A stretch of DNA of 64,000 bases, from positions 3,112-67,111 of the forward strand of contig NZ_QUEM01000003.1 in the NCBI RefSeq assembly GCF_003477995.1, read 5' to 3'. The first letter of the stretch is position 1. The number at the start of each line of letters is the position of its first letter. Source of the stretch: Bacteroides sp. OF04-15BH (GTDB lineage Bacteria > Bacteroidota > Bacteroidia > Bacteroidales > Bacteroidaceae). The position numbers and the translations under genes were made by a program. Under the pieces are notes generated by a model. That model had not been told where the DNA came from and did no database searches. It saw only the letters and a program-made list of their open reading frames with translations. Of the stretch, positions 62,154 through 64,000 are shown piece after piece.

Positions 62154-64000
62154 ATGGCAGACGATTTTTTGATTGATGACAACCAGGACAAAAAAGAAGA
62201 AAAAGTAAATCTCTATGCCCTGGTATTTAAATATTTAATCTACTGGCCCTGGTTCCTGACCAGTATTATTCTGTTTTTGGTTTTGGGCTATTTATACATT
62301 CGTAAATCAACTCCCGTCTATCAGGTTAATGCTTCCGTATTAATCAAGGAAGACAATAAGCGTGGATTTTCTTCACAGAACCCACTGGCTTCCTTAAGCG
62401 GTATGGGTATGATTTCCATGACCAACAATTTTGACAACGAAATAGAGATACTCAATTCACGCACCCTCATGAAGAAGGTGGTGATTGCTCAAAACCTCTA
62501 TATCAGCTATTTCGAACCACGCACTCTGTCCTATACCCGGGAGCTTTACAAAACAGCCCCGTTCAATATTTATATGACTCCCGAAGAAGCTGACAAACTG
62601 TCCGGAGGAATCACACTTAAATTCCAGCAAAAAGAAGCCGGAAAGTGGAAGGCAGACATAAAATATTGGAAAAACGAGGAAGAATGCAAGCAGGAAGCCA
62701 CCATCAACAGCTTCCCACAAGTAATCAACACTCCGGTAGGTGTTATCACAGTAACCGAGAACCCCAACCTCAAGGACGCTTCCAAAGAGATGCTGGAGGA
62801 AATGCCCACAAGTTTTGTCAGCACCATTCAGTCGCCTACAGCTGTTGCCATCGGCTATCGCAAAAGTATTGCCATTGAAGCGACCTCAAAGACCACAACT
62901 ATTGCGCAGCTGACCATGAAATCTACCAGTCGTGCCCGAGCCGTGGACTTCATCAACACTCTGGTAGCCATGTACAACAAGGATGCCAATGACGAAAAGA
63001 ATGAGATTGCGGAAAAAACCGGTGAGTTTATTGACAAGCGCATCCAACTGATTGGCGAAGAGCTGGGCAATACAGAAAACGAGCTGGCTGATTTCAAGCA
63101 ACGTTCCGGCCTGACCAACCTGTCCAGTGACGCTGAACTTGCCTTGAAGGAAAATTCAGAATACAACAAAGCGCGCGTCAACAATTCAACCCAGATCCGT
63201 CTGGTTGAGTTCCTGCGCGACTACATCGACAATCCACAGTTTGGCGAAGATGTCATCCCCAGCAACGTAGGTCTGGAAGACAAGACATTGACCAATGTCA
63301 TCAACACCTATAATGCTCAGATTATTGAAAGAAAGCGACTGTTGCGCACTTCATCTGAAGAAAACCCGACGATTGCCAATCTGGATGTAAGCATCGAAGC
63401 CACCCGACGCAATGTGCGCACCACTGTGGCCAGTGTTCTCGAGGGCTTGATGATTACCAAAAACCAGTTAGACCTTCAGGCACGAAAGTTCGAGAACCGA
63501 ATCAGCGATGCTCCTCAACAGGAAAAAGAACTGATCAGCATTTCGCGCCAACGGGAAATCAAGGCAACGCTTTACACCATTCTGTTACAGAAGCGTGAGG
63601 AAAACGCCATTACTCTGGCTTCTACAGCCAATAACAGCCGTATCGTTGAAGAAGCTCTGGCTGCAAACAGACCGGTCTCTCCCCGAAAAAAGATAATCAT
63701 GCTTATTTCACTGATTGTCGGAATGGGACTTCCATTCGGTGTGATTTATCTGGTAGATTTACTGCAATATAAGATCGAAAACACAGATGACATCCGTAAG
63801 ATTACTGATGTGCCGATCTTGGCAGAACTGCCAATCGGAGAAAAACCTGGCAGTGGTGGTGCTATTGTGGTACATGAAAATGCCAACGGTATTATGGAGG
63901 AAGCATTCCGTTCTCTGAGAACAAATCTGCTGTTCTTGCTCAAAAAAGATCAGAAAGTCATTATGTTCTCTTCTACCCAACCGGGAGAAGGAAAGTCTTT
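62154..64000 (+). CDS. Wzc-like polysaccharide co-polymerase/tyrosine autokinase, cut by window end
   Basis: Reads open from ATG at 62154 to the window end (615 codons). An N-terminal membrane helix (FLTSIILFLVLGYLYI), a Wzz domain (VYQVNASVLIKEDNKRGF, IEILNSRTLMKKVV), a long coiled-coil periplasmic part and a second helix (IIMLISLIVGMGLPFGVIYLVDLL) are followed by a cytoplasmic kinase region (MEEAFRSLRTNLLFLL). The last residues, SSTQPGEGKS, are the Walker A motif. It controls polysaccharide chain length and export together with the Wza-like gene. The rest of the kinase and its Tyr-rich tail lie beyond the window. Confidence 0.95.
   Translation, partial: MADDFLIDDNQDKKEEKVNLYALVFKYLIYWPWFLTSIILFLVLGYLYIRKSTPVYQVNASVLIKEDNKRGFSSQNPLASLSGMGMISMTNNFDNEIEILNSRTLMKKVVIAQNLYISYFEPRTLSYTRELYKTAPFNIYMTPEEADKLSGGITLKFQQKEAGKWKADIKYWKNEEECKQEATINSFPQVINTPVGVITVTENPNLKDASKEMLEEMPTSFVSTIQSPTAVAIGYRKSIAIEATSKTTTIAQLTMKSTSRARAVDFINTLVAMYNKDANDEKNEIAEKTGEFIDKRIQLIGEELGNTENELADFKQRSGLTNLSSDAELALKENSEYNKARVNNSTQIRLVEFLRDYIDNPQFGEDVIPSNVGLEDKTLTNVINTYNAQIIERKRLLRTSSEENPTIANLDVSIEATRRNVRTTVASVLEGLMITKNQLDLQARKFENRISDAPQQEKELISISRQREIKATLYTILLQKREENAITLASTANNSRIVEEALAANRPVSPRKKIIMLISLIVGMGLPFGVIYLVDLLQYKIENTDDIRKITDVPILAELPIGEKPGSGGAIVVHENANGIMEEAFRSLRTNLLFLLKKDQKVIMFSSTQPGEGKS

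Overview
This window comes from a Bacteroidales chromosome, most likely Bacteroides or Phocaeicola; the species cannot be fixed from the sequence. Evidence is the SusC/SusD pair, Bacteroides-type promoters (TTTG, about 19-20 bases, then TAnnTTTG) before many genes, DUF4492-cydAB, DUF5686, an IntDOT-type integrase and a UpxY-led polysaccharide locus.

Layout. 1-2550: edge of an integrated element, with a tyrosine recombinase, a frameshifted partner gene and a nested inverted repeat. 2555-15290: a seven-gene Sus-like operon (SusC, SusD, a zinc metallohydrolase lipoprotein, a DUF4302 lipoprotein, and three exported proteins whose ends resemble type IX sorting domains, one of them an RCC1-type propeller and one a BspA-like LRR protein), closed by a strong terminator. 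It has no glycoside hydrolase, so peptide, glycoprotein or metal-chelate capture is at least as likely as glycan use. 15659-24321: porin-like barrel, ExoX-C-domain protein and a minus-strand operon yjbQ-dnaG-pabB-pabC-M20 dipeptidase-MBL hydrolase. 24728-38522: glycosidase-like protein, M28 peptidase, acyltransferase, MscS channel, dicarboxylate symporter, GH2 enzyme, umuDC, TPR protein and a GH89-like protein that seems to have lost both catalytic glutamates.

38600-42801 is the aromatic amino acid operon (prephenate dehydratase, aminotransferase, DAHP synthase-chorismate mutase, prephenate dehydrogenase). A 30-codon Phe/Tyr-rich leader peptide, antiterminator and terminator precede it, forming a textbook-style attenuator. 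43089-45513 is cobU-cobT-cobS, whose leader carries a tandem repeat and no recognisable cobalamin riboswitch. A Sel1-repeat protein follows.

46644-49844 is an AT-rich insertion with two DUF262 (GmrSD/ParB-like) genes. The upstream one is split in two at a six-T run and would be restored by one base or by -1 frameshifting; this is the best candidate for a defence system. 50029-59518 holds a nitroreductase, DUF3843, DUF2721 and DUF5686 proteins, DUF4492-cydA-cydB, a DUF6359-like lipoprotein and an unlisted 45-residue membrane protein. 59673-64000 begins a surface polysaccharide locus (UpxY antiterminator, RmlC-type epimerase, HAD hydrolase, Wza-like exporter, Wzc-like kinase cut by the window end). 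No rRNA, tRNA or CRISPR array was recognised.
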